Shown: in pieces, positions 16,611 through 26,246 of the stretch
Layout: the number at the start of each line of letters is the position of its first letter
How positions within the stretch are numbered: position 1 is the first letter of the stretch
Source: CAYVTV01 sp964563105
Lineage (GTDB): Bacteria > Bacteroidota > Bacteroidia > Bacteroidales > GCA-2748055
Assembly: GCA_964563105.1 (NCBI GenBank)
Contig: CAZLXM010000025.1
Coordinates: 1-41,557 of the forward strand
Direction of reading: 5' to 3'
DNA length: 41,557 bases
Program-made: the position numbers and the translations under genes
Notes under the pieces: generated by a model
Databases searched by the model: none
Told to the model about the DNA's origin: nothing
What the model saw: only the letters and a program-made list of their open reading frames with translations

Positions 16611-17021
16611 TTAACTGAAAATGCTAAGTACTATTTTTCTTCTTCCTCCATTATTCCTGAACTCACAAAAATAAATACCCTGCCATGTACCAAGATTAAG
16701 ATTATGGTTAGTAACCGGTATAGTCAACGACTGTCCGAAAAGGGAAGATTTTATGTGGGCAGGCATATCATCCGGCCCCTCAATAGTATGTTCATAAAGG
16801 GGATGAGATTCGGGAATAAGTTTGTTTATAAATCTTTCAAAATCTCCCCTGACATCGGGATCTGCATTCTCATTCAATGTAATGCCGGCTGATGTATGTT
16901 TTACAAGTATATTAACAAGTCCTTTTTCAGGCAAAGGCCCTAATTCAGACACTATCAAGGATGTAATCAAATGAAAGCCCCTGCTAAAGGAAGGCAGGCT
17001 TATTTCTTTTTGCCAGATCAT
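16611..17021 (-). CDS. YjbQ/UPF0047 family protein
   Basis: The 136-residue protein is a full-length UPF0047 member: VKHTSAGITLNENADPDV, then HTIEGPDDMPAHIKSSLFG and the C-terminal IYFCEFRNNGGRRKIVLSI. Some members show weak thiamine-phosphate synthase activity and are annotated as secondary thiamine-phosphate synthases; the physiological role is unsettled. The conserved His in HTS, His in AHIKSS and Glu in CEFR probably form the active pocket. It has its own good -7 element upstream (17058-17065) and is followed by iorA after 58 bases, so the four genes down to DUF4301 may be one transcript. Confidence 0.85.
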   Translation of the reverse strand: MIWQKEISLPSFSRGFHLITSLIVSELGPLPEKGLVNILVKHTSAGITLNENADPDVRGDFERFINKLIPESHPLYEHTIEGPDDMPAHIKSSLFGQSLTIPVTNHNLNLGTWQGIYFCEFRNNGGRRKIVLSIFS

Positions 17022-17057
17022 AATAATTCGTTTAACTTAGTATAATACAGTCGGGCA

Positions 17058-17065
17058 CAAAGGTA
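17058..17065 (-). promoter_or_regulatory. Predicted -7 element for yjbQ
   Basis: On the minus strand the sequence is TACCTTTG, the commonest form of the Bacteroidota TAnnTTTG element, 36 bases upstream of the ATG. A TTTC (near-consensus -33) lies 20 bases before it. Confidence 0.6.
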
Positions 17066-17158
17066 AGGAATTAAAATATTGTGGCGAAAGAAAATGTAAA
17101 TGGGCGAAACTCCCAATTTGTGACTAAAAAGATCAGAAAATCTTTTAATCTGCTTAAT

Positions 17159-17172
17159 CTGGTTTGAACCAG
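17159..17172. other. Perfect 14-base palindrome in the yjbQ/regulatory-domain intergenic region
   Basis: CTGGTTTGAACCAG is fully self-complementary and lies between two divergent genes, each with its own predicted promoter. It could be an operator for a dimeric regulator. The rest of the 261-base gap shows nothing else I can name. Confidence 0.3.
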
Positions 17173-17251
17173 GATTTATTCAACTTCCTGCTACAGCATC
17201 AATTTAATAAAGTAAATTAAAGTTAATGGCCAATCTATTAGTTTTTTTATC

Positions 17252-17259
17252 TATTTTTG
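17252..17259 (+). promoter_or_regulatory. Predicted -7 element for the small regulatory-like-domain gene
   Basis: TATTTTTG fits TAnnTTTG and ends 23 bases before the TTG start at 17283. No clear -33 box is visible. Confidence 0.4.
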
Positions 17260-17282
17260 AAAATTATAAATAAATAAGACAG

Positions 17283-17906
17283 TTGTTTAGGAGAATATTT
17301 TTATATATAGCCTTTTTATTTATTGTTCAGTTAGCCTGGAGCCAGAAAGAAACCCTTATTCAATTTTCCGGAGTTATCCGAAATTTGAAATATGAACCAA
17401 TAAGTAACGTTCACATTATTAACGTAAATAAAAAATCGGGGACCACAGGTAATGAAAAAGGAATATTTTCATTTATCGTAGAACCATCAGATAGCATTTT
17501 GTTCAGATGTGTTGGATATAAAAACACTCTGGTTATTATTCCTGATAGTTTAATTGCCTCACAATATCCACGTGATATTTATATGTTGAATGACACAATT
17601 CATCTTTCTGAAGTAAAAATATTTCCATGGAAAACATATGAAGAATTCAAAGTTGCATTTTTAAAACTTGAATTACCAGATGATGATGAGAAGAGGGCTT
17701 ATAAAAATATAGCTTTAATAAAAGCTCAGCTAAATATGGACTTTGAACCTGATGCTGACCTTTCCTTCAAAGTTGCCATGCAAAAGCATTATGACAAGCT
17801 ATATTATGCCGGTCAGTATCCAAGTATCTCAATCTTAAATCCTTTAAACTGGGCCAAATTTTTTGAAGCCCTTAAACGAGGTGATTTTAAAAATGATAAT
17901 GACTGA
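17283..17906 (+). CDS. Exported carboxypeptidase-regulatory-like domain protein of unknown function
   Basis: A 207-residue product starting at TTG; the frame is closed upstream by a TAA and there is no earlier ATG. The first 20 residues form a signal peptide (FLYIAFLFIVQLAWSQ, cleavage after Q). Residues about 25-105 look like a beta-sandwich regulatory domain (IQFSGVIRNLKYEPISNVHIIN, then TTGNEKGIFSF and RCVGYKNT), as in the N-terminal extension of SusC-like receptors. The remaining charged part, with KTYEEFKVAFLKLELP and a C-terminal NWAKFFEALKRGD segment, matches nothing I know. It sits 60 bases before a TonB receptor gene with the same type of domain; periplasmic or surface partnership with that receptor is plausible. 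Confidence 0.65.
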   Translation: MFRRIFLYIAFLFIVQLAWSQKETLIQFSGVIRNLKYEPISNVHIINVNKKSGTTGNEKGIFSFIVEPSDSILFRCVGYKNTLVIIPDSLIASQYPRDIYMLNDTIHLSEVKIFPWKTYEEFKVAFLKLELPDDDEKRAYKNIALIKAQLNMDFEPDADLSFKVAMQKHYDKLYYAGQYPSISILNPLNWAKFFEALKRGDFKNDND

Positions 17907-17966
17907 CAAGACAATTTTCGCTTAAGTTTCATAGTTATCTATTCCGGAAACGATACATTCCATTTT

Positions 17967-20435
17967 ATGAGATACGACTACAGGTATTTAGTTACTTCCA
18001 TATTTCTTTTTTTTAACTTGCTGCAAGTGTTTTCCCAGCAGGGATTGATAAAAGGTTTTATCAGCGACTCTGATCAACAGCCTCTGTATCCTGTTAACAT
18101 ATCCCTTAAAAACTCCACCCTGGGGACTGTAAGTCAGGAAGACGGGTCTTATGAAATTTATGTTCCTGCAGGCCGGTATTATACTTTGGTATATTCTTAC
18201 CTTGGATTTACCAGTCAGGAGAAAACAGTTTTTCTCCAGGCTGGTGAAATTTTGACTGTCAACATTGTATTTTCTCCGGAGTATCGTGAAATTGATGAAG
18301 TCAACATCAGTGCAAAAGGGGAAATGACAGGAAATATGACAAGAATCAGCATCAAGCCTTTACAAATGCTTCCGGGTACAGCCGGCGGAGTTGAAACTCT
18401 TATTAAATCACTTCCGGGTGTTTCTTCCGCAAATGAATTAAGTTCACAATATTCAGTAAGAGGCGGAAATTATGATGAAAATCTTGTTTATGTAAACCAT
18501 ATTGAAATCTATCGTCCATTTTTAATACGTTCAGGACAGCAGGAAGGACTGAGTTTTATAAACAATGATATGGTGGCATCAATCAGGTTTTCTGCCGGGG
18601 GATTCGATGCATCATACGGAGACAGGATGTCTTCTGTACTGGATATTAGCTATAAAAATCCTGAAACTACAACAGCCTCGGTCTCAGGGAACCTTTTAGG
18701 CGGAAGCTTCCATTTTGAAGGTTTGAATAAAAATGGGAAACTGAGCTATTTAAGCGGATTAAGGTATAAAACGACTTCTTACCTTCTTAACAGTCTCGAT
18801 ATTAAAGGTGACTATAAACCAGATTTTCTGGATTTTCAAACCCTTATTAATTACACACTTACAGAAAAAACAGAGTTCAGTGTTTTAGGAAATATATCAA
18901 AAAATCAATATAATTTCATTCCCAAAACACGGAAGACAGATTTCGGCACAGTAAATACCCCTTTGAACCTGGTAATTTATTTTGATGGAAATGAATCTGA
19001 CAGCTATGATGTTTATCAGGGAGCTTTATCTTTTAAATATAAGCCCCGTAAAAATCTGGTATTATATTGGATTACAAATAGCTTTAACAGCCTGGAATCA
19101 GAAAGATATGATATATCAGGTGAATACCTGATCAATGAACTGGATAATACCATTGGGTCAGAAACCTATGGTGACAGCATACTCAATATTGGTATAGGCG
19201 CTTTTATAAATCATGCCCGCAATTATCTTGATGCGAGGGTATGGACAATAAATCATTCGGGTGAATTAGATGAAAAAAATCATAATATCAAATGGGGTGT
19301 AAGTTATCGCAGTCAAAAAATGAATGATAAGCTAAACGAATGGGAAATGATTGATTCTGCAGGTTTTTCACTCCCCCGGGATCCATTTAATTTACATCTT
19401 TTTAAATTAGTAAAAGCAGATAACAGTCTGCTTTCAGAAAATATTTCATCCTATATACAAGATACCTGGCATTTTCCCGGGGGAATAAATTTTTATTCTC
19501 TAACCGGGGGAATAAGAACATCATTTATTGGATTTAACAGGGAACTACTTATAAGCCCAAGATTCAATTTTATAATAAATCCCCGCCGGAAAAAAGATAT
19601 CATGTTTAAATTCAGCGGAGGGATATATTATCAGCCACCATTTTACAAGGAAATGAGAAAACCGGACGGAGAGCTTAATAAGCAATTAAAATCCCAGAAA
19701 TCAACTCACATTGTAATTGGCAGCGATTATCTGTTTTCAGCATGGGATAGGCCATTTAAATTCTCAACTGAAATATATTTCAAGGATCTTAAAAACCTTG
19801 TGCCCTATAAAATGGATAATATAAACCTCAGGTATGCAGGAGAAAATCTTGCCATAGGATATTCCACCGGCTTAGATCTTAAGCTATATGGCGAATTTGT
19901 AAAAGATGCCGAATCCTGGCTTAGCATTTCTTTAATGCGTACACGTGAAGATATTAAAGATGACTTCTATTTTGAACAGGTAAATGGTCAGTTGATGAGG
20001 ATTGAACCGGGGTATTATCCAAGGCCGACAGATCAGCTAATTCATGCAGCTGTATTTTTTCAGGATTACTTCCCGAATAATCCGGATTATAAAATGCAGC
20101 TAATTTTTCATTACGGTAGCAGGCTCCCCTTCAGCTCCCCCAAAGAACACAGATATGATGAACTTTACCGTCTTCCTCCTTACCGGAGAGTTGATATTGG
20201 TTTTTCAAAGATCATAAAAAAATTAAGCAATGAATATTATCCCGGGAAAAAATTGGGATTTTTGAAAACCACATACTTAAGTCTCGAAATATTTAATCTT
20301 TTAGGTATGAACAATACTATTTCTTATCTCTGGGTACGCACCATATCAAATCAGGAAAATATTCCGGGGATGTATGCAGTGCCAAATTATTTAACGTCCA
20401 GAAGAATAAATCTCAAATTAACTATTAATATCTGA
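17967..20435 (+). CDS. TonB-dependent outer-membrane receptor with N-terminal regulatory-like domain
   Basis: The 822-residue protein has a signal peptide ending near VFSQ and a regulatory-like domain at about 25-110 (GFISDSDQQPLYPVNISLKN and SYLGFTSQEKTVFL). The plug domain starts around 120 (LPGTAGGVETLIKSLPGVSS, SVRGGNYDENLVYV, FSAGGFDASYGDRMSSVLDI), and the remainder is a long beta-barrel. It would use the proton motive force via TonB-ExbBD to import a ligand larger than porins allow. No SusD-like lipoprotein follows, so it is not a standard glycan SusCD pair; metals, peptides or cofactors are equally possible. Its gene converges with the nitroreductase gene, with a 20-base gap. Confidence 0.85.
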   Translation: MRYDYRYLVTSIFLFFNLLQVFSQQGLIKGFISDSDQQPLYPVNISLKNSTLGTVSQEDGSYEIYVPAGRYYTLVYSYLGFTSQEKTVFLQAGEILTVNIVFSPEYREIDEVNISAKGEMTGNMTRISIKPLQMLPGTAGGVETLIKSLPGVSSANELSSQYSVRGGNYDENLVYVNHIEIYRPFLIRSGQQEGLSFINNDMVASIRFSAGGFDASYGDRMSSVLDISYKNPETTTASVSGNLLGGSFHFEGLNKNGKLSYLSGLRYKTTSYLLNSLDIKGDYKPDFLDFQTLINYTLTEKTEFSVLGNISKNQYNFIPKTRKTDFGTVNTPLNLVIYFDGNESDSYDVYQGALSFKYKPRKNLVLYWITNSFNSLESERYDISGEYLINELDNTIGSETYGDSILNIGIGAFINHARNYLDARVWTINHSGELDEKNHNIKWGVSYRSQKMNDKLNEWEMIDSAGFSLPRDPFNLHLFKLVKADNSLLSENISSYIQDTWHFPGGINFYSLTGGIRTSFIGFNRELLISPRFNFIINPRRKKDIMFKFSGGIYYQPPFYKEMRKPDGELNKQLKSQKSTHIVIGSDYLFSAWDRPFKFSTEIYFKDLKNLVPYKMDNINLRYAGENLAIGYSTGLDLKLYGEFVKDAESWLSISLMRTREDIKDDFYFEQVNGQLMRIEPGYYPRPTDQLIHAAVFFQDYFPNNPDYKMQLIFHYGSRLPFSSPKEHRYDELYRLPPYRRVDIGFSKIIKKLSNEYYPGKKLGFLKTTYLSLEIFNLLGMNNTISYLWVRTISNQENIPGMYAVPNYLTSRRINLKLTINI

Positions 20436-20455
20436 TAGTGAATAATTGTCGGGCT

Positions 20456-21028
20456 TTACATTCTGTACTCAGCTCTAAAAACAAATGTATCTATTTCTTT
20501 TCTTGTTCCTGCTTCGGCTATTCTTTTCTTAAGATATAATGGTAAATTATCATTAATACCCTGATACCCGACAGCGATCATTGCTGCCGGTTCAACATTA
20601 TCAGGTATATTTAAAACTATCCTGGCTTTGTCTTTATCATAACCTCCCATAGGATGTGTTGACAGTCCAAGATAAGAAGCCTGGAGCATTAAGTTTGCCG
20701 TAGCCATTCCAAGGTCATGAAAAGCGTAATAATTTGGTTCACCATCATTCGGGGATTTAGCTTCCGTAAGCGATAAAATCAAAACAGGTGCGGAACCTGC
20801 CCAAACTTTATTTCCTTTATCAAGCAAATCAAACAACCTTTGGTACTCTTCCGGAAAAGAGCTTGTGGCATAAATAAACCTCCAGGGCTGGATATTACTG
20901 CTTGAAGGAGCTTTTCTTGCAGCATCAAAAAGAAGCAGTAAATCATCTTCTTTAACAGGTGTCGGAGAAAACGCATAAATACTGCGTCTTTGAATTAATA
21001 ACTTGTGTACTTCATTTAATCCACTCAT
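20456..21028 (-). CDS. Nitroreductase family protein
   Basis: The start is placed at ATG 21028 (MSGLNEVHKLLIQRRS); the longer frame to 21049 would need a TTG start. The product, about 190 residues, has the N-terminal RRSIYAFSPTPV and SSNIQPWRF motifs for FMN binding, and the later LGLSTHPMGGYDKDKAR and AVGYQG segments of the nitroreductase fold. Members reduce nitro compounds, quinones or flavins with NAD(P)H in the cytosol. The gene follows nagA on the same strand after 21 bases, so it is likely in the same transcript, but a functional link to amino-sugar metabolism is not evident. Confidence 0.85.
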   Translation of the reverse strand: MSGLNEVHKLLIQRRSIYAFSPTPVKEDDLLLLFDAARKAPSSSNIQPWRFIYATSSFPEEYQRLFDLLDKGNKVWAGSAPVLILSLTEAKSPNDGEPNYYAFHDLGMATANLMLQASYLGLSTHPMGGYDKDKARIVLNIPDNVEPAAMIAVGYQGINDNLPLYLKKRIAEAGTRKEIDTFVFRAEYRM

Positions 21029-21049
21029 AATAAAATACTTTAAAATCAA

Positions 21050-22204
21050 TCATTTGATCACTTCTCCTGATATTATGGTTTTACTAACATTCAGGTCTTT
21101 ATCGAGAAGCACAATATCAGCATCTTTCCCTGCTTCAATACTCCCTTTTCTATTATCTATACCCAGGATGCGTGCCGGATTTATTGTCACTGTGTCAACA
21201 GCCTCTTTTAATTTCGAATTTGTAAAGTTCATATAATTTTTAAAAATATTGGCAAGGCTCATGGCAGATCCGATAAATGTACCATCCGGATATCGTGCAA
21301 GGCCATTTTCTGATCTGTATTCTCTGTTATTATAAATATAATTTCCTTCAGGCAGGCCGGTAGCGCTAATGCCGTCAGATATACAGGCAATACTATCAGT
21401 ATCTTTCAGTTTACTTATTAATCTGATAATACTTGAATGAACATGATGAGAATCACCTATGATCTCCAAACTTACCGATTTGTTTTCCAAAATTGCAGGG
21501 ACCGGTCCGGGATCCCGGTGATGAAGTGAACGCATTGCATTAAAAAAATGTGTTACATGATTAATTCCTTCTTCAAAACCTTTTTTAGTTTCTTCGTAAT
21601 TTGCATCTGAATGTCCAAAAGCTGCAATTATATTGTTATTTTTCAAATACCTGATCAACTCCAGGTTTCCCGGGATTTCAGGGGCAAGGCACATAATCTT
21701 TAAAGCAGTTCCTGACAACTCAAGTATTTCATCCAAAACTCTTTTTGAAGGCATACATATACAATCTTCAGCAATTCCTCCTCTTTTTACAGTATTAATA
21801 AAAGGTCCTTCTAAATAAGCCCCAAGTAACTCTGCTCCCCCTGTAATTTTCCCTGTTGATCCGGATACTGCTTTAAGGTGAATGTTATTTTTTCCGGGTT
21901 TAAATACCATTGCACTAAGAAAACTGGTAGTTCCCAGCCTGGCAAGGGCCCGTGATATTGTTTCAAATGCCTCTTTGCTACCATCAAGACTATCCGCCCC
22001 TCCTGCGCCATGGATGTGCATATCAATTAATCCGGGAATAGCAATAAATCCGGTTGCATCAAGTATGTTATTATTTGAAGGGCTTTGTCCTGATATATTT
22101 ATAGAAATTATTTTACCTTTTTCTATATGAATATCAAATGCAGAGTGTTTATCTTTATTGTATAAGAATACATTTCGTATTATTAAATTTCTGTTATTAA
22201 GCAT
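21050..22204 (-). CDS. nagA: N-acetylglucosamine-6-phosphate deacetylase
   Basis: The 384-residue amidohydrolase-fold protein shows the NagA landmarks in order: GLIDMHIHGAGG (metal-binding HxH), YLEGPFINTVKRGG, FGHSDANYEE, THFFNAMRSLHHRDPGP, IGDSHHVHSS and ISDGISATG with the catalytic Asp, ending in the NPARILGIDNRKGSIEAGKDADIVLLD block. It removes acetate from GlcNAc-6-phosphate, giving glucosamine-6-phosphate for glycolysis or wall synthesis. No nagB or kinase is adjacent. It is divergent from the ornithine aminotransferase gene across 115 bases. Confidence 0.92.
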   Translation of the reverse strand: MLNNRNLIIRNVFLYNKDKHSAFDIHIEKGKIISINISGQSPSNNNILDATGFIAIPGLIDMHIHGAGGADSLDGSKEAFETISRALARLGTTSFLSAMVFKPGKNNIHLKAVSGSTGKITGGAELLGAYLEGPFINTVKRGGIAEDCICMPSKRVLDEILELSGTALKIMCLAPEIPGNLELIRYLKNNNIIAAFGHSDANYEETKKGFEEGINHVTHFFNAMRSLHHRDPGPVPAILENKSVSLEIIGDSHHVHSSIIRLISKLKDTDSIACISDGISATGLPEGNYIYNNREYRSENGLARYPDGTFIGSAMSLANIFKNYMNFTNSKLKEAVDTVTINPARILGIDNRKGSIEAGKDADIVLLDKDLNVSKTIISGEVIK

Positions 22205-22275
22205 CTCTCAGATAATATTATGTGAAAATATTTGATCTTTATCAGATTTTCCATTAAAAGACGCCAAGATATGAT

Positions 22276-22283
22276 TATTTTTG
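22276..22283 (+). promoter_or_regulatory. Predicted -7 element for rocD
   Basis: TATTTTTG matches TAnnTTTG and lies 36 bases before the ATG at 22320 in the nagA/rocD divergent gap. No clear -33 box is seen. Confidence 0.45.
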
Positions 22284-22319
22284 GAGTTTAAAATTGTTTA
22301 ACACTATTAATTTATTAAG

Positions 22320-23531
22320 ATGAATACCCAGGATTATATTTTGCGCGAAGACAAATTTGGTGCACACAACTATCATCCTTTACCGGTAGTTTTAGACAAA
22401 GGGGAAGGTGTTTATGTGTGGGATGTTGAAGGTAAAAGATACTTTGACTTCCTGTCAGCTTATTCTGCTGTTAACCAAGGACATTGTCATCCTTCAATAA
22501 TAAATGCCCTTACTGATCAGGCAAAAAAACTTACCCTTACATCCAGGGCATTTTATAGTAGTGTACTTGGTGAATTTGAGGAATTCATAACCGGATATTT
22601 TGGTTATGACAAAGTATTGCCTATGAATTCAGGTGCAGAAGGAGATGAAACTGCCTTAAAATTATGCCGTAAATGGGCTTATAAGAAAAAGGGTATTCCT
22701 GAAAACCAGGCTAAAATAATTGTATGTGAAGGAAATTTCCACGGACGTACAATAACAATAGTTTCCATGTCAACCGATCCTGATTCTTATTCAGGATATG
22801 GGCCTTTTACTCCCGGCTTTGTTAAAATTCCTTATAATGATATCCCGGCTCTTGAAAAAGCTTTAGAGGACCCCAATGTTGCAGGATTTCTTGTTGAACC
22901 AATACAGGGTGAAGCAGGGGTATTTGTGCCGGATGAAGGATATATTAAAAAAGCATATGAGCTTTGTAAATCCAAAAACGTACTTTTTATCGCCGATGAA
23001 GTTCAAACAGGATTGGGAAGAACGGGAAAGTTGCTGGCATGCGATCATGAAGGGGTAAGACCTGATATATTAATACTGGGCAAAGCCCTTTCGGGAGGTG
23101 TTTATCCGGTATCCGCAGTTTTAGCAGATGATGAGATTATGTTGGTCATTCGGCCGGGCGAACATGGTTCAACTTTCGGAGGAAATCCATTGGCATGTAA
23201 AGTTGCGATAGCCGCTCTTAATGTGATACGTGATGAAAAACTTGCGGATAATGCAATCATATTGGGAGAGATTTTTCGTAATGAACTGAAGAATATAAAA
23301 AGTGATATGGTTGAACTGGTCCGTGGAAAAGGACTTTTGAACGCAATTGTGATTAAACCAAGAAATGGCAAAACTGCATGGGATGTATGTATTTCATTGA
23401 AAAACAACGGACTGCTTGCGAAGCCGACACATGAGCATATTATACGATTTGCCCCTCCGCTTATTATCACTGAACAACAAATTTATGAATCAGTAGAGAT
23501 CATTAAAAAATCATTGGCAGAATTTAATTAA
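22320..23531 (+). CDS. rocD: Ornithine aminotransferase
   Basis: The 403-residue class-III PLP aminotransferase has the family-specific opening HNYHPLPVVLDKGEGVYVWD, FLSAYSAVNQGHCHP and MNSGAEGDETALKL. PLP-site residues are FIADEVQTGLGRTGK with the cofactor-ring Asp, and LGKALSGG with Schiff-base Lys255. It transfers the delta-amino group of ornithine to 2-oxoglutarate, giving glutamate semialdehyde, and so joins arginine and proline metabolism in the cytosol. Spacing to the peptidase gene downstream is only 8 bases, suggesting a two-gene transcript. Confidence 0.92.
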   Translation: MNTQDYILREDKFGAHNYHPLPVVLDKGEGVYVWDVEGKRYFDFLSAYSAVNQGHCHPSIINALTDQAKKLTLTSRAFYSSVLGEFEEFITGYFGYDKVLPMNSGAEGDETALKLCRKWAYKKKGIPENQAKIIVCEGNFHGRTITIVSMSTDPDSYSGYGPFTPGFVKIPYNDIPALEKALEDPNVAGFLVEPIQGEAGVFVPDEGYIKKAYELCKSKNVLFIADEVQTGLGRTGKLLACDHEGVRPDILILGKALSGGVYPVSAVLADDEIMLVIRPGEHGSTFGGNPLACKVAIAALNVIRDEKLADNAIILGEIFRNELKNIKSDMVELVRGKGLLNAIVIKPRNGKTAWDVCISLKNNGLLAKPTHEHIIRFAPPLIITEQQIYESVEIIKKSLAEFN

Positions 23532-23539
23532 TAAGCTGC

Positions 23540-25561
23540 ATGGGCTTTCCGAATCAATTTATAATATTTGCAATTTTCTTACTATTAATAAGTTGCAAAC
23601 CGAAAGATATGGCACTTAATAGAGATAATTTCGATACAAGCATTAATCCCGGAACAGATTTTTATCAGTATGCAAATGGCGGCTGGATAAAAAACAATCC
23701 TATGCCCCCAGAGTTCAGCAGATATGGAAGTTTTGATGTTCTGGCAGAAAATACGGTAATTAAACTAAAAGAGCTTATAGAAAATATAAAAGCCGGGGAA
23801 AATCCGGAAGGATCCATCGCACAGAAAGTACAACTCTTTTATACAAGCGGTATGGACACTGCCAGGATCGAAGAAAACGGAATAAAGCCAATACAGACTG
23901 AATTGGATTTAATCAATTCAGCAAATAATATGCAAGAATTACAAAGAATTATAGCCCGATGGCATTTAAATGGTTTCGGTCTGCTTTTCGGTTTCTTTGG
24001 TGCTCCGGACAGAGTTAACTCTGAAATGGTAATTGCAAATATTTATCAGGGTGGAATTGGCTTGACTGATGTGGATTATTATCTTTCTGATGATGAAAAC
24101 TCTAAAAATATTTTGGAAGAGTACCGCAAATATATAAGCAAAATGCATATTCTTGCTTCTTATAGTAAATCTGAAGCTGAGATTAGGGCAGAAAAAATTA
24201 TCCGGATGGAAACACGCTTAGCCGGAGCTTCTATGTCACGCCTTGAAAGAAGGGACCCGCACAAAACTTTCAATAAAATACCGGTAAATGAATTAAAAAA
24301 ACTAGTCCCGAATTTTAACTGGAATGACTTTTTTTTAATTACCGGATCTCCTGCATTTGATGAAATAAATGTTGGACAGCCTTTATTTTTCAGTGAGATT
24401 AATAGCATGATGAAGGATATACCCCTTGAAGACTGGAAGATATACCTGATTTGGCATATAATTAACAATTCTTCAGAATATCTTAGTTCTGATTTTGTAA
24501 ATACAAACTTCGAATTTTACGGAAAATTTCTATCAGGAAAACAGGAATTACAAGCCAGGTGGAAAAGGATTATTAAATCGGTTGATATTGCTTTGGGGGA
24601 AGCCCTGGGAAAGTTATATGTGGAAAAGTATTTCCCTCCCGAAGCCAAAGACCGTATGATCAAGCTGGTGAATAATCTTAAATATGCAATGGCAAAACGT
24701 ATCCAGGCCCTTGAATGGATGAGTGAAGCAACTAAAAAAGATGCTTTGGAAAAGCTTGAAAAAATAAATGCAAAAATTGCTTATCCTGATGCCTGGAGAA
24801 ATTACTCTGATCTGAAAGTTTCTGACGATTCTTATTTTCAAAATATTTTAAGGGCTTCGACATTCAATTTCAATTATAATATAAATAAGATTGGAAAGCC
24901 TGTTGACCCGAATGAATGGGGCATGACCCCTCAAACTGTAAATGCATATTATCATCCGGCCAGGAATGAAATTGTATTTCCGGCAGCTATCCTTCAACCA
25001 CCATTTTTTTATATGGATGCAGATGATGCAGTGAATTATGGGGCTATTGGAATGGTTATCGGGCATGAAATGACACATGGATTTGATGATAAGGGCAGAA
25101 TGTATGATAAAAACGGAAATCTCAGAGACTGGTGGACAAATGATGATGCCGAAAGATTTACAGAAAGATCAAAAGTTCTTGTAAAACAGTATAATGAATT
25201 TATTGTCCACGGAGATTTAAATGCAAATGGAGAACTTACACTTGGAGAGAATATTGCAGACCTTGGCGGTTTAAATATAGCATTTACGGCATTAAAAAAA
25301 GCCTGGGAAGAAAGTCCTCCGGAACATAAAATAAATGGTTTAAGCCCTGAACAAAGATTTTTTCTGGCATATGCACATATATGGGCACAAAATATTACTA
25401 TACCCGAAATGATACGGCGGACTAAAGAAGATGTACATTCTTTAGGTAAATATCGGGTTAACGGCCCTCTACCACATATGCCGGAGTTTCATAAAGCATT
25501 TGATATTTCAAAAGGCGAATCAATGTATCTAAATCCTGAGGAAAGGGCATTCATCTGGTAA
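23540..25561 (+). CDS. M13 (neprilysin/PepO) family zinc endopeptidase, lipoprotein
   Basis: The 673-residue protein starts with a lipoprotein signal (IIFAIFLLLISC, lipid-anchored Cys at about 19). The N-terminal M13 domain begins NINPGTDFYQYANGGWIKNNPMP-like. The zinc site is HEMTH (His509, Glu510, His513), with third ligand Glu570 in ENIADLGG and partner Asp574. PepO enzymes degrade short peptides outside the cytosol; here the Cys anchor places it in the periplasm or on the outer membrane. It is full length, with the normal C-terminal HIWAQN and ending in the RAFIW tail typical of M13 (CRVW-like). It may feed amino acids to the upstream ornithine pathway, which is inference. Confidence 0.9.
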   Translation: MGFPNQFIIFAIFLLLISCKPKDMALNRDNFDTSINPGTDFYQYANGGWIKNNPMPPEFSRYGSFDVLAENTVIKLKELIENIKAGENPEGSIAQKVQLFYTSGMDTARIEENGIKPIQTELDLINSANNMQELQRIIARWHLNGFGLLFGFFGAPDRVNSEMVIANIYQGGIGLTDVDYYLSDDENSKNILEEYRKYISKMHILASYSKSEAEIRAEKIIRMETRLAGASMSRLERRDPHKTFNKIPVNELKKLVPNFNWNDFFLITGSPAFDEINVGQPLFFSEINSMMKDIPLEDWKIYLIWHIINNSSEYLSSDFVNTNFEFYGKFLSGKQELQARWKRIIKSVDIALGEALGKLYVEKYFPPEAKDRMIKLVNNLKYAMAKRIQALEWMSEATKKDALEKLEKINAKIAYPDAWRNYSDLKVSDDSYFQNILRASTFNFNYNINKIGKPVDPNEWGMTPQTVNAYYHPARNEIVFPAAILQPPFFYMDADDAVNYGAIGMVIGHEMTHGFDDKGRMYDKNGNLRDWWTNDDAERFTERSKVLVKQYNEFIVHGDLNANGELTLGENIADLGGLNIAFTALKKAWEESPPEHKINGLSPEQRFFLAYAHIWAQNITIPEMIRRTKEDVHSLGKYRVNGPLPHMPEFHKAFDISKGESMYLNPEERAFIW

Positions 25562-25627
25562 TACAGCTTAGTACCCTTGAACAAAATAACTTCCGGATAT
25601 ATTTTCAGTTAACAGGATTGAATATAT

Positions 25628-26227
25628 TTATTTATGCCTGTCTTTCAATATTGCTATTACATCAGAAATATCCATATTTTTTGCCGAAAGCAGGACCAAC
25701 AGGTGATATATCAGATCAGCAGCTTCATTAAGAAAAAGATTGTTATCATTATCTTTTGCTTCGATGATCAGCTCAACAGCCTCCTCTCCCACTTTTTGTG
25801 CAATTTTATTTATACCATTCTTAAATAATTTTGTTGTATAAGACCCTTCGGGTAATTTATCTTTTCGTTCATGAATTAAAGCCTGAAGGTCACTTAAAAA
25901 ACCAGCCTGATTGATCCTTTTATTACTTTCGTTAAAACAGGTATCGCTTCCGGTATGACAAACGGGGCCCACAGGATCAACTTTGACCAGGAGAGTGTCT
26001 GAATCACAGTCTTCCGCCATACTTACCAGTCTGAGAAAATTCCCACTCTCCTCCCCTTTTGTCCATAAACGATTTTTTGTTCTGCTAAAAAATGTCACAT
26101 TACCACTTTCAATGGTTTTCTGAAGAGCTTCATTATTCATAAAGCCAAGCATTAATACCTTTAATGACGTGTTATCCTGAATAATGGCAGGTATAAGACC
26201 GTTGAATTTATCGAAATTAAGTTTCAT
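25628..26227 (-). CDS. hisI: Bifunctional phosphoribosyl-AMP cyclohydrolase / phosphoribosyl-ATP pyrophosphatase
   Basis: The 199-residue fusion has a HisI part (residues 1 to about 105; TFFSRTKNRLWTKGEESGN and the zinc-binding AEDCDSDT with GPVCHTGSDTCF) and a HisE part from about 115 (YTTKLFKNGINKIAQKVGEEAVELIIEAKD, then NEAADLIYHLLVLL with the MazG-like acidic residues). It does steps 2 and 3 of histidine synthesis, converting PR-ATP to ProFAR. It is the last gene of the his operon, 19 bases after hisF. Confidence 0.95.
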   Translation of the reverse strand: MKLNFDKFNGLIPAIIQDNTSLKVLMLGFMNNEALQKTIESGNVTFFSRTKNRLWTKGEESGNFLRLVSMAEDCDSDTLLVKVDPVGPVCHTGSDTCFNESNKRINQAGFLSDLQALIHERKDKLPEGSYTTKLFKNGINKIAQKVGEEAVELIIEAKDNDNNLFLNEAADLIYHLLVLLSAKNMDISDVIAILKDRHK

Positions 26228-26246
26228 ATTCCGGGTATAAATAAAT

